NCBI GenBank assembly: GCA_003996215.1 | Contig: QJPP01000030.1 | Location: 1,426,001-1,490,000, forward strand | DNA length: 64,000 bases | DNA from: Jaltomata sinuosa | Lineage: Eukaryota > Streptophyta > Magnoliopsida > Solanales > Solanaceae | Direction: 5' to 3' | Part shown: positions 50,601 to 63,300 of the stretch, one piece after another | How positions within the stretch are numbered: position 1 is the first letter of the stretch | How the letters are laid out: each line of letters opens with the position of its first letter | Notes under the pieces: model-generated | Seen by the model: only the letters and a program-made list of their open reading frames with translations | What the model was told of the DNA's origin: nothing | Databases searched by the model: none | Position numbers and translations under genes: made by a program

Positions 50601-53600
50601 GTCATCTGTCATTTAGTACCATAGCTTAATAAGTTCCCTACACTTTGAAGATGCTAGGGAAAAAGTGCAATGTACATAATTCAAGCAGATCTTTATTTAC
50701 CCCAAGATAACATGTCATATGTGGTAACTAAAATTCATTCCCAGTTTCTTTAGACAACTTTCACTAACCATGCTAATAAAAGTAGTTTTGCCTGCACCAT
50801 TTGGACCAAGCATGCCAAAGCATTCCCCGCGCGGTAAGGCGAGAGTTACTTCTTTAACTGCAAATTTGTCAGGGTTCCCGTCCTTTCCTGGATACATCTT
50901 TTTGAGGTTGTAGCAAATGGCAGAATAATTCGAATGTGGCTTTTCTAGCAACTGTTCAACCTTCTCTCTCTGTAAAAGAAAGCCAGAAGACAACAATGAG
51001 ATGACTCTACGATAGGCATACTGCAGGACGATTCAAGTGACTGCGACTAGAACATGGAAAGCATTCAAATAACCATAATAGACACTAGAATATACTTTAT
51101 GAGAGTTTTGAAAAAAAATTGACATTGGGTCTAACTAAACCCCAAAAGGTAGCTGACAAAATAAGGATTATCCAAGACCATGTATGGACACAACAACTGA
51201 TTCCCTTAACCAATATGAGACACTTTAACACCCATGCACGCCCAGACCTAGACATTTGGAGCGTGGATAATATAATATGGAGTGCAATATTGGATCAACT
51301 AAGGACGGGTTTGACTATGATACCATGAAAGAAGCTGGACTTTGGGTCTAACTCAACCTCAAAAGCTAGCCCATGAGGTGAGGATTGCCCAACATCATAT
51401 ACGGAGATAAAAACTCATTCCTCTCAGCCAATGTAGGACTCTAAAACCCTCTTCCCCACTCTCACACGCTCCACGCGCCCAAGGACTGGAAATCTGGATT
51501 AAACCTTGCTATGAAAATGGACCTTACGTCTAACTCAACCCCATAAAGCTAGCTCATGAAGTGAGGATCAGTCAAAACCATAAAAAGGAGATTACATCTC
51601 ATTCCTTCAACCAATGTGGAACACTTAACACCCTCCACACGCCCAAGGATGAACATTTGGAGCGTGAACACTATATTGTGGGACCTAAGATTGGATAAAC
51701 CAAGAACTGAGATGAGTCTACCTTTGATACCATGTTAAAAAAATTAAATTGGGCCTAACTCAATTCTATAATTTAGCTTATGAAATGAGGATTGTCCAAG
51801 ACCATATAAAGATATAACAATACATTCTATCATCTAATGTCGGACTCTACCACGTTAAACCAAGAGTAGGGATACATTTGGCTTTGATACCACGCAAGAA
51901 ATAGACCTTGAGCCTAACACAACAATAAAATCTAGCTCATGAGGGAGAGAATTATCCAAGACCATATAAGGAGACAACAACCTATTCCCTCAACCTATGT
52001 TGTACACTTAACACTCTATTGCATGTCCACAATTGAACATCTGGAGGATGAACAATATAGCGTTGGGGCCCAACAAGTTCAAAATATTCTGGTTGCACTT
52101 ATGGTACATGAGTTCATGAACCACTTCAAAGCCATAAGTTCATGAAAATCTTAAGTTATCACAAATTACCTCTTCGGAAACATCATTGTTTTCAATTTGA
52201 ATACTCGATTCTGCGTTCTGAAAAGAAGGTTTCTCCAATGATGTTAAATGCTTCCTTTGAGAATTTGGCAAGAAGAACAAAAGACTCCGACGGTTTCCAC
52301 TTCCAGATGATATAACTTGATCCAAGTAATAGGAAACAATCAGAAATACCACCCATTCAATTGACATGATAATCAGAACCTCTCTCATGCCATTATTGCT
52401 GTAACTAAGATATTCCCAGAACATCCCAGAAGTCCCTACACTGAAACCCCCTTGGGAATATAGGGACAGCTCATATAACCCTCGATACAGAGAAAATCCA
52501 GGGTATAATTCCATGAAAATTAGCCAACCACCTATTCCAAATAAACCAAAAAAAAGGACAAGTTATATTCAGTGAACACGAGAGATACAAGCAGAATCCA
52601 AATAGAGTGATTATATTTTACAACAATAACAATTATGCCTCAATCTTAAACAAGTAAGGGTGGGCTATATAAATCCTCATTGACCAGGTTTCCTCATTTA
52701 AGCTCAACATACCAAATATAATCAATCATGGAAAAACAATTAGCCTGAAAAGAAAATTGCTTGAAGTGGACCAAAATGAATAATGGTGACAGTCTATGAC
52801 AGATCAGAATTACGCATTCTTTTCCGAAGTATTTGTAAGAAGTGTCTTTGGAAGTGAATATGGAATATCAAGTAATACATATTTCCCAAATTTCTGATCT
52901 TTTTACCCCTGCAAACATAATCTATTTAAGATAGCCTGAAAAATATGAAAGCATAGTTGCGCATCATTCGCCATAGGTACAAAGAGCCAAATGATCTCAA
53001 AGAGAAGCAAACTGGTCACATGCCTAATTTGTAGAGCCAATTTTAGGCCTTCAACGTGTGGACTTGCCCTGTTTCCTTCACCTTGAACTGGTCTCAGCAT
53101 CTTTCTATTTTGATCCTCTAAAGCTACTCGGTAAAGAAGGCAAAAATAATGAGTCAAAGGATACATCTAGAGTTTCCACATTCAAATAGCTAGTACATTT
53201 GTTCATATGGACACAAACAATTATTAAGATACAGAAAATAATTTTTATCTCTCTAATTTAAGTCAGAGGATTAAGATTAAGTTTCCGATGCTAAATTTTT
53301 CTGGAGAAGCTTCGCACCAAATCCAAGAGGTATTAAGCAGTCTTTAGGATGTTATATAAAAAAGATAACAGTTGAAAAAAGTGGAGTATCTGGTGGGTCG
53401 TTTAGAGAGAAATGAATTCTAGACGCTTCAAAGAGAAGTACAAATCAGTAGAAAGAATCAAATTTGATTGCCTTGGTTTGTTTCATTCTTGGTGTAAGCG
53501 AGGTAGAAACACTGTTAGAATTCATAGAATCCCTTTAAGGATTGTAAAGGCTAGAGGGCCACACTTTCGGTAAAAAAAAATTTACGCTTTTGCTCATCGT

Positions 53601-56600
53601 ACAGTATTCTCAGCACTAGTCATGATGTTCTATTAATACAATCCTTGAATTTAAAAAAGAAAAAGTGTAAGATCACTTCCGTGATAACTAAAGAGTCATG
53701 TAAAGTTTAGTGGATTGGCAAGCTATATAGTGCCCACATTTATCAGAAGATGATTGTTTACCACAGTTCAAGGTAGCATAATAGATTTATAAAATTTGGA
53801 ATGAAGTAATTTGGGATAGCCTACTTACGAGGAAATGATGCATCATCAACTAGGGGCTGGAAAAGGAGATAAGCCAGGATCCCTGTCCCAAAGACAATTG
53901 TATAGGACACAACTGCAATATCCATCGTTACAGTTATTATTCATGAAAATCAATTCTCTTTTGAGTTGATTACTCATGTATTGTTATGGACTTCAACAGA
54001 ATTCCGCGTGGCACCAACCTGAGGAAGTCTTCAGATTTGAGAATACTGCAGCTAATAGAAAGGCCATAGATATTTGCAAGTTTGTGAAGACAAAGTAAAA
54101 GATGCACTGGACACCATATGAATTCAGCTTGAAAATTGTTAACCCTGTAAAACAAGAAAAAATATTGAACCAGCTCGTATAAATGTGAAAGAAGAAGCTG
54201 AACTGTACACTGCATTACCTGTCAATACACCAAATCCAAAGTAACAGCACATGTAGATTAAAGAAATGACAAGAAAATATGCGTAAGTAATCATCCAATA
54301 AGGAACATCCCCAAGGCCATGCATCTTCATCATGATCCTTAACTTCCGTTGCTTCTCATAAACCAGAGATGATAATACAACCTACATTAGAATCACTTTC
54401 GTCTTATGTCAAGATGGAAGAAAGATTTTAGCAGCTCTGTAGTCACATAAGTCTATGACTCTTAGAAAGAGCGTAACTAATATCCTTCTCTTAAATACCA
54501 AAAGTGGATTTGGAGTGCTGGATCAGAACTCCAATGCCATAAATGAAAAGAATAATACAGCATATGAGTAGACAAAATCAATTTTTTACAACAACTGAAG
54601 CTCGTAAACTAAATATATGGACTACTAAAATGACTTCAACTGGAAAGAAAGTAAATAATCAAGACACTAGAAACTTCTAATAAATGATAAATGCAAAAAA
54701 ATCCACCAGAAAAACAACTTTGACGCAATCATGCAACTTTTCATAAACTAAACTAATATTTACCGGAAATACTTGTAGAATGACCCATGTATAGAAGACA
54801 ACACTGAGAAAGGTAGATAGGTCGCGTGGCCTATCGATGCCGCCAGGAATTGGCATCTCAGCTACAAAATCTAGAACCATCTTTGTAGAGGAACCACGTA
54901 AAAATTGGAGATAGGCATTCGTTACCTACATAGAAAAGCATAAAATCTCATATTTCCTATATACTTTGAACAGCATTCAAAAGATTATAGTAGACTTAAA
55001 GAAATAATTTATTTTATGTTAGGAGATCTTTAAACAACAAAAGGTGCAATACATTGCATCAAGCAGAAGGCCTGCAAATTCTGGCACCAAGCATTAGAAC
55101 TTAGATCAAGTTAGTATTTGCCAGCACATATTCACTTAGCGACCAAGTTGTGTGCTTCATCTTTAATTTCTTCGCTACAGAGTCATTCTAACAATTATTA
55201 CTTATAAATTTCAAGCATTTTTGTGCCATATTTTTTCTCCTTTATCTAAATAATTTCTCGTGATCCCTAATTTGCCTTGTTGATTCAAATTAATACTACT
55301 TCCATTTAATATATGCTCTCTCACTATAGTATATACAAGGCTATTTTTCCCAAAGCTTGTCGTAAGGAGAAACATAATTTTGATGCTGAAGATGAAGATG
55401 AAGACAAAGGTTCATTTGTAAGTAGCAAGCTACACCTGCTAAGTAGAATCTAACAATGAACTGAAAGGAAATTTAGAACATCTAAGCTATGTAGAGCCTT
55501 TTTCTTTATCGTAAAGCTTATACTCTCTGCATAAAAAAGGATATAAGGATATACCATGTTCTCAGCACGCTGTATTCTCAATAATTGAGGGTGATCACTT
55601 CGATAATTGTCCACATAAGTAGAATTAAATTGAATGTTGACATTGAAATTCTCTTCACTAGTATCCAAGAAATCATAAGCTGTGGGAGACGAGAAAAGTA
55701 TCAATAGGAAGCATATCTCTGGAGGGATATTAAGATATGAAACTATAAATTCCAGACATCTAAGAGAAAAACCTGCCAAAACTTCGTTTAGTTTCCCCTC
55801 TGTATTTCCTTCTCTGAATCCTTTGAATAGCTCATCATTAATCTCAGAAGAGCTGTTGCGCCACAAATTTAAACCTTCCACGCATATGACGTCTAAATCT
55901 GGCATAGAAGTGAAATTAGTGCACGTACATCTGGTGTTTAAAAAATCTCACAAGGAGAAAAGGATGCATTATACACAAGAAAATAGAAGGCCTGACGGAC
56001 AGGGAATGAGCAAATCAAACTCAACTAGAACTTTTGCGTAGTAAGAATGAGAAAGGATTGGACTTCACTTTTAAATTGTTTTTAAATGCACGCATTTGAT
56101 GGCATTGGAAAATATGAAAATGAACCAGAGAAATTGGTGGACATCAGATAGATCCAGCTATGCTCTAAAGACATTAGCACCAATAGGGACATTACCAGTT
56201 TCTGCTGTGGAGTTTCTGAAGCGCGATGGAATTGCTGCAGAACATTGAGGTCGAACATGAAAGAGTAAGCCGATATGTGTCCCATAATTGCTCCCATAAT
56301 CGCTGTTGTCTGTCCCCTGGAATATTTCCAAAATCACGTATTACATAGTGGTAAAAAAAACAGAATAAGCAGAATAAAGACTTCAAAATTGCTACAACCT
56401 GATCCAACAACCAAGACGAAGATACAAGGATAGGAAACAAAAAAAAAGAGAGGCAATAATCAGTATTAGGAAGAAAACTCACGAAAATGCCATTGGCAAT
56501 AGTTCGGAAATCAGTAGATGAATTCGGTTCTGAAGAATCTATGAACATCTTCCCAGCCACACCTACCAAAAATTCACAAATTAGATTTAGAAAAAGAGAA

Positions 56601-57467
56601 GTCCCCAGTCCTATCTTCCTATTTTTTTCATAACCGTGATCTCCAGTCCAGCTTGCGCTCACCTGGACTAATTCTACAAGCACCTACTAATAACTCCCAC
56701 CAGCACAGAAACCAAGTAACCCTATATATCTTCCTTTAGCTCCCGTTTGTCCATAGATTTTAAAGTTGAAAATTGAGTTTTTGAAGTTGTCATTTTCGGA
56801 ATTTGAAGTTGTGTTTGGATATATATTTCACTTGGAAAAAAATTGAAGTTTTGTGAGCGGAAGTCCTGAAAAACTGGTCTGAGCCCATTTTTGGGAAGTT
56901 GAAAATCTGATCAAATTTCATGGTCAAATTGATATATGAATATAAATTTTCAAAATTACTCCCAAAATCTATGGTCAAACGCTAGCTTAATAATATCATG
57001 TATGAAAAGAAAAAACTTTACTTTCTCCAAAGGTTCTGTTGTTCCCTGTGATAAGTACAGTTGCAGGACATGAACCATTTCTTCTACAAGATGCATCAGG
57101 CAGTCCAGAAAACGGCATTGAATCAGTCATCACTGCACGAAATTGGGGAGATGGCATTTGCAATAAAGGTGGAAATTCAACTGTAAATTCAGGGTCTCGT
57201 TTTAGTCTGTCAGACTTGTTGCTGTAGGTTTGAAAAGCCCCTAGCAGTATAAACAGAATTGCTGGGAACAAAATCACCTTCAAATGTGACCTAGCATGCC
57301 GCTTCTGCATTATTCAAAAGCACTTCAAAATCGATAAACAAAAAAAAAAAGATTGGAAACAGAAACAGATATACAGAAATTTTGATGATATACAGAATTG
57401 TTGAACTAACATGATATACAAGGTTTTTGCGGAACAAAGCATTAGCTTGGTTCCAAAAATGAGCCAT
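47697..57467 (-). CDS. ABCA7: ABCA7-like ABC half transporter, intact (pair 2)
   Basis: Eighteen exons on minus: 57467-57411, 57304-57022, 56562-56483, 56316-56196, 55898-55773, 55679-55555, 54925-54764, 54381-54219, 54144-54019, 53912-53829, 52531-52170, 50969-50769, 50605-50496, 50380-50296, 49552-49424, 49327-49222, 49047-48959, 47978-47697; 2691 bp, 896 residues, usual for the subfamily. N terminus MAHFWNQANALFRKNL; a membrane helix in exon 2; a large extracellular part; a membrane block over about residues 265-490; one nucleotide-binding domain with Walker A GPNGAGKTT (about 618-626), Q-loop CPQHE, signature YSGGMRRRLSVAISL (about 719), Walker B IVYMDEPSTGLDP (about 739) and H-loop THSMDEAEYL. 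C terminus ADTTLEDVFIKVATEAQ. Family role: plant ABCA half transporters work as dimers in endomembranes; an Arabidopsis relative (ABCA9) carries fatty acids into the ER. Substrate here unknown. It lacks the Cys-rich segment of its paralogue at 32129-39593. An in-frame TTG precedes the chosen ATG. Confidence 0.88.
49792..50041. mobile_element. Tourist-like MITE, intron of ABCA7-like gene
   Basis: Left end GGCCCCGTTTGGCCATGAAAA and the reverse complement of the right end GTGAGCGTTTGGCCATAGAA are terminal inverted repeats. TTA flanks both sides (49789-49791 and 50042-50044). 250 bp, non-coding, between the fourteenth and fifteenth exons. Confidence 0.78.
51118..52130 (+). repeat. Five-copy array of a roughly 200-bp repeat in intron 11
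   Basis: Copies start with (G/C)CTAACTCAACCCC-like blocks at about 51129, 51347, 51531, 51753 and 51911 (spacings 218, 184, 222, 158). Each then has GCTAGCTCATGAGGTGAGGAT, a CCAAGACCATATAAGGAGA block, CCAATGTGGGACAC..AACACCC, GGACTGAACATCTGGAGCGTG-like and GGCTTTGATACCATG-like blocks. It fills most of the 1.2-kb intron 50970-52169 of the intact ABCA7-like gene. Units are diverged from each other. Confidence 0.75.
56739..56986. mobile_element. Tourist-like MITE, intron 2 of ABCA7-like gene
   Basis: Left end GCTCCCGTTTGTCCATAGATTTT and the reverse complement of the right end GCTAGCGTTTGACCATAGATTTT are terminal inverted repeats. TTA flanks both sides (56736-56738 and 56987-56989). 248 bp; same family as 49792-50041. 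Confidence 0.78.
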
Positions 57468-59043
57468 TGATGAACACAACGTTTTACGTTTTTTTCTTCT
57501 GTTTTCCAGGAAGATATAAATAGTCGGTCCTTAAAAACGAGAAAAACAACAGTACATAGGTGCAAAAACTAAGTGCATGTTTCCAGTTTCGAGTTTACCG
57601 ATGACTTATGAACTGAAGCCATTTGTAAGGTTCTTTTAACATTTTTCTTAATACCAAAATTACCCTTGTTTGAAAGTCTAAAATGCCCCTGTCATGATTC
57701 TTGTCTTATATTTTGCAAGTCTTAGCTGGCTTTCATCATATATTTTAGATTAGATTTTGAAGATTTATTTTTAGAAATCTATTTAATCATGAAATTTGAT
57801 ATGATTTTCAATTTTTTTCCAAAACGAGCTCAAATTAATTTTTTAAATTTATAAGTTATACTATTTATGTTTGGTATATCTATTAAGAAGATAATAATTG
57901 ACATAACTATTTTACCGTATTATTTCTACTAATTGATATTTAGTACTTATTAGGTATTGAAAAATGATTTGGAGAATAAATAATTAATGTTGAGGACAAA
58001 ATATGAAAAAAAAATTAGTTGTCTTTTTTTATTTTTTTATATATTATAGTGACAAATAAAAGTAAAAATTTATTTTTAAAATAACGGACAAATAAAAGTG
58101 AACTTAGCGATGGCCTCTCAAATTCCCATAAAGAGAGCAATTCTTCTTCTTGCAGTTTTCCCATAAACAGAGCAATTATAGTAGTAATTATAACAACGGA
58201 TAGTGACATTTATGTACATTTTCGTTTTCTTCCAATAAATTTAATGTTTCTTAAAATCTAACTTCTCCAAAAGCAGAAGAAACAAAAGGTCCAGTTCAAA
58301 ATTAGGTAAAAGAGTCCATCCCCACTGGAATTTTTTACAACATTGGGTCACTCTCAATATCACAAATAAACACTATTTCATGGAAACTAACAAATACTCA
58401 CCATCAAATTACAATTTGCTTCAACTAGAGTAATAGCTTGTTAGGATAAACTTTACCTCTTTCTAGAAAATTATATTATGTAATATATTGATTTTTCTTG
58501 GGTTCTTTTTGTCAACTTACTCATTTATATTTTGACATGATTTAACTTGCGTTTAGACGTGCAATATAAAGTTATGATTTTAAATCAGTATTAGATAAAC
58601 ACAAATTATTACTCTCTTATGATTTCCTTTACCTGTATCGAATCAGTGTTTGGATAAACACAAACCATCTCTTAAGATTACCTATATCAAAAATCATATT
58701 TATGAAATTAAAATTGATACCAACTTACTTTTTCATAATTTAACACTTAAAATAATTTTTAAAAAAATCATCTAAACATAAATTACTATTCCATAAAAGT
58801 ACTCTTCAAAATAATTTTGTCAAATACAAATTATTACCCTTTTAAATTATTTTTTTATTAAAAATATTCTCAAGTCAACCGTCAACGCATCTTCCTGCCT
58901 ATGTCCCTCGTATGTTTGGAATTTTTTCCTTTATCTGTCAATGACGTTGACACATCTTTTTCTTTTTCCGTTGGACAACAACCTTCAAATAGCAACTCCA
59001 CGTATATAAATTGTCACCATGAATATGCTTCATATATGCTCTA

Positions 59044-59366
59044 GGCCGTTTGGCCATAAAAATAAAAAAAATGTATTCACTTTATTCAATTTATTTGATG
59101 TTCACTTTAAAGTTGAAAAGAGAGTTGGAGTTATATTTGACCATAATAATTTTAAAAATATTTTAGACTATTGAGTTGGTGTAGTATTTAAAAATAAAGT
59201 GGGAGAAAAAATTAAATCCAAAAATAGTGAATACAGTTTTTTTAAAAACCAAAAATTGTGAAAACATGTTCCAGAATATGTTTTTATTTTCATGGCCAAA
59301 CAAATATTCTAGATAAAGTGAAAATGTATTCCGAAATATTGTGAATAATATTTATGACCAAACGCC
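59044..59366. mobile_element. Tourist-like MITE, third copy of the CGTTTGGCCAT family
   Basis: Left end GGCCGTTTGGCCATAAAAA and the reverse complement of the right end GGCGTTTGGTCATAAATA are terminal inverted repeats. CTA occurs on both sides (59041-59043 and near 59366-59368), so the target duplication is less clear than in the other two copies. Non-coding. Confidence 0.6.
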
Positions 59367-59771
59367 TACTCCATTTCTTAGTAGTAATTATTTACTTAGT
59401 CCTGAGTGAGAACGGTGTGAGAAGACTCAAAATACTTTCTAGTTAAAATAAAGTAATTTCTCTGTATTAACTTATGTTGGACTGTTGATTTAATATAAAA
59501 TTTAAATAAAATTGAAAGATTTTTGAAATTTGTGGCCTGAAATAAATTTTAAATATTTATCGGAATATAAATCATTTTCTAAAGAATAAAATAATTTTAA
59601 AATTAAATTATTTCTAATTATAAAAATAAGACAATTTTTTTCGAATAAATTAAACCTGGTAGAGAATTGATTTGGTAGATCCTTTATAACTTTTTAAATT
59701 TTATGCCTTTTTTACAAAACAAATCTCCAGCACAAGCAAGGAAGAGATATGAAAAGATCTTTTTCCCAGTA

Positions 59772-60003
59772 GTCCCTCTGTCCGTATTTACTTGTTACAT
59801 TTTTTATTTACATTCCCTTAAAAAAAAATCGAGGGTGATTTGACTAAATAATTCTCATTTATTACTCTTTTCTCTTTAATTTTTTTTTGTATTTTATTAA
59901 TATCTCTTCATATTTATGATCAAAGGTAAATGTGAAAATAAATAAAATGATAAGTATTATGGAATATCTATAGCAAGGATGACAAGTATTTAGGAACGGA
60001 AAA
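59772..60003. mobile_element. Decayed Stowaway-like MITE
   Basis: Left end CCCTCTGTCCGTATTTACTTGT and the reverse complement of the right end TCCGTTCCTAAATACTTGTCATC pair imperfectly. It ends about 300 bp upstream of the ABCA2-like start codon. Confidence 0.45.
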
Positions 60004-60303
60004 ATATTTTTTTTATCTATTATCGCTTAAAGGGCAGAATAGTCTTTCCGTATGTGTAAATGGCGGAAGTATTTGAACAGTTATGCAAAGAAAGGACTTT
60101 GGCTTCCCCGGAAAACAATACGAACAAAACAATCGCCATTTGCCTTTATTATTTAGCTTCACCGATATGCCCATCAACTTTTCCATTTTTTAACCCAAAA
60201 CATCAAAAAAAAAAAAAAAAAAAAAAAACCTTACTTCTCAAATTCCCTTAGTATATAGAGTTGCAAAAAAAAAAAAACTTGTAACAAAAACAGAGTGATA
60301 ACA

Positions 60304-63300
60304 ATGGAGTTGCAGCAAAGAGGATTTTCTCTGTTTTGGCAACAAACAATTGCTTTAATGAAGAAGAATTTCTTGCTTTCAATGAGAAGCAAAAGAGCTA
60401 CATTTCTTCAGTTATTCTCTTCGTTGTTCTTCTTTGGTCTCTTATGTGGAATCCAAAAGGCTTTGCATTTTCGCTCTAAACATCCTACCGCCATCGGTGC
60501 TGTCAATGATCCTCAGCCTCTCATGAATCCTCCGATACCGCCGTGTGAGCACAAGTTTTTTATCAAACGTCCTTGTTATGATTTTGTGTGGAGTGGAAGT
60601 GGCAACAAAAGAATTGAATCAATTGTTTCTGGAATTTTGGCTAATAATCCAGGTCGACCTATTCCTTCTACCAAGGTATAGTTTTTAATTTACTCTCTGT
60701 GTTGAAGTTTTCAGTTTACCATTTTGCTTTACTTTTTTGATGACCGTGGTGTCCGGGCTAGCTTAAATCCACGGGATACCTGCCACCTCCCACCAGCAAC
60801 AGGTGTAATTCTGTCCACCAAGGCTAGAACAGATGAGAAGAATCACCTAGTTTACCATTTTGCTTTTTGAAGGATGTGATTTGCTTGCTTTTTATGCCCA
60901 TTGATCATATCCATTTAATAGCTTGATTTTTCTGGTCAAAACGACCAAGTGTTTAATTTACGGTCAAAATTGTTATAAAAGTTTTTTTTTTTTTTACACC
61001 ATATATGAAGTTTGAGGTTGATAGGTTTTATCATTTGCATTATTTAAGCATTCTCATATGTAATATTGATATAAAGTGGATGGATTATAAATTTTGTAAT
61101 AATCATAGAATACCTAGTTCTCTATAACTTTTATTTCTTCATGGTTGTTAGTTAGTAGAGGTTTGTTACTTCAGTAGGATTGATAAGGTAAGGTCTATGC
61201 CCCTTTTGATTGTTACTTATCCTTGTTGAGGATTTTTCGTTTTTATTATTAATAAAAGACCTCTAGACACATTGTCTAGTGGTATAAATTCGCCAAGGAA
61301 AAAAGTGTGTTGAGTTTATCCCACATCGCGCGAGATGGAACTTTAGTCTCTTTATATGGTCTTGGACAATCTCACCTCACGAGCTAGTCTTTTGGGTTGA
61401 GTTAGGCTCAAAGTCCATTTCTTATGACAATGTCAGAGTCAGACCCATCTCAATTCTTGGTTTACCTGATGTTGGTCCCCATATGTTATTGGACACGCTC
61501 CCGTTGGACTGCCTGGGCATGCCGGGAGGGTCGGGATATTCAGTTTGTCCCACCTCAGTTGTGGGATGGGGATCTTGGACAATTCTTACCTCATAAGCTA
61601 TCTTTTGGGGTTGAGTTAAGTCCAAGGTTCATTTCTTGTCAAAGTGTTCCAGCTAGTGAGTGTGTGGGTGGGGATGGGGGGGTTGCAAAGAGGCTATTAT
61701 CACGCGCGTGATGTAAAGGTCACCGAAGGAGAAACTCCACCATTGTGTTGTTTTCTTTTTTTACTTAATGTTGTCTGTCTATAATTCTCTCTTCGATCAC
61801 AATAAGGTAGACTAAAGACCAAGCCAATCTCAATTAAAAATAAGAAAACTTATTGCACTAGGAAGTGAACAAATGTTTTCACATTACTCTATTTTAACCG
61901 ACAAAGTCTCTGTGTCGACCCTATTCGATGATCCTTCTTCCTTATGAAATTTCTAGCAGATGAACACTATCTGTTGCATGACAGTGTGATCTTCCCTCTT
62001 ATAAAAGCCGGTATCTCATTTTTGGCAGCTCCCTCCCTAAAATTGATATCATATTGTTGAATTGAAAATTCGTAACTTTAGAAATTATAGTCTGGCAGTT
62101 ATAAGGTATTGTGGCAGGACTACAATCCCTTTTCTATAAGGTAGGTTACATGTAAAGAGAGGAACACGAGATGCTTTGAGAGCAAATCATAGAAAATTCA
62201 CAGATTAAAGAACTAATGTCTTTTCCCTTTGGCTTTTTGGCGTAAGTTTCTCTAAATAAGAACAGACAAGGAACTGAGTTTGTGTAATGGAGCACAATAT
62301 AAGTGTTACTTCCATATCAGTAAAATTCATTTTATTTGCCATCATAAAAGATACTGTGGCAGGCGTTGCAGCTCATCAAGACAATCTATTTTTAATTTAA
62401 ATACAAACATGGACAGTGTAGAATTTGATTAGGGATGAAGGGCACTCGCGGTCTTGGAATGAATGAAGTCAAATCATTGTTCTTTTGCTTTATCAATTTA
62501 AGAATGAGATACAGGTTGCTAACTCTTTGATCTTCAAGTTGTTATTGGGTACATGGCAGCCGCTAATGTTTTTATTTTACAGGTCAAGTCATTTGGCACA
62601 AAAAAGGATTTGAACAATTGGCTTCTCAGTGATCCAATGCGTACCCCTGGAGCTTTGCATTTCGTGGAACGAAATGCCACAGTTATAAGTTATGGTGTAG
62701 TAACAAATACTTCTACATACATTCAAGTTCCAAGGGTACCTGAAGATCCAACATTCAAGTTCCAGCTTCCCCTTCAACTAGCTGCATCTAGAGAAATTGC
62801 GAGATCATTGCTTGGAGGTAGTATAAGATAGCAGTTTTCCTTTACAATGATCATTAATAGATTCCTAAAAAAAATTCATCAAAATAAAACATTGTATCTT
62901 TAAGACAGTGTCCTTCTTTCACAGATTTAAAGTTCAGCTGGAATGTTGGTCTCATGGAATTTGCGCATCCTGCAATAGAACACCCCAAAGCTGAAGAGTC
63001 ATTTCAAAATTTAGCTATTGATTCTTTCTTCAGTCCAATATTCATCTATGCTATCTCTATGTTTGGTTTTGTATTCCAGATTAGCACAATGGTTCTCGAG
63101 AAGGAGCTCAAACTTCGCCAGGTAATTAACCCCCGTATTTGTGAGAATCTTGAATTTTATATTCACCTTTTTCTGAGTTCCAACTTGATATACAGGCGAT
63201 GACTGTGATGGGACTTTTTGACTCTGCTTATTGGTGCTCATGGCTAATATGGGAGGGAATTATGACATTCCTTTCATCACTCCTCATAGTTCTTTTTGGA

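Larger units (their letters stand above)
57468..60303. other. Intergenic region between divergent ABCA genes of pair 2
   Basis: 2836 bp of AT-rich DNA between two divergent start codons. It holds MITE-like pieces at 59044-59366 and 59772-60003, and a 24-A run at 60205-60228 close to the ABCA2-like start. A Stowaway-like fragment lies near 58040-58110. The open frame at 60060-60251 ends in the poly-A and shows no family signature. The promoters of both genes should lie near the two edges. Confidence 0.55.

Noticed and set aside
57468..57479. Four-codon N-terminal extension of the intact ABCA7-like gene
   Set aside because: It would need a TTG start; the ATG at 57467 matches the family's short N terminus before the QANAL..KNL motif.
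60060..60251. 63-codon frame starting with a plausible ATG
   Set aside because: It ends in a Lys run from a 24-A tract, shows no family match and lies in the ABCA2-like 5' flank.
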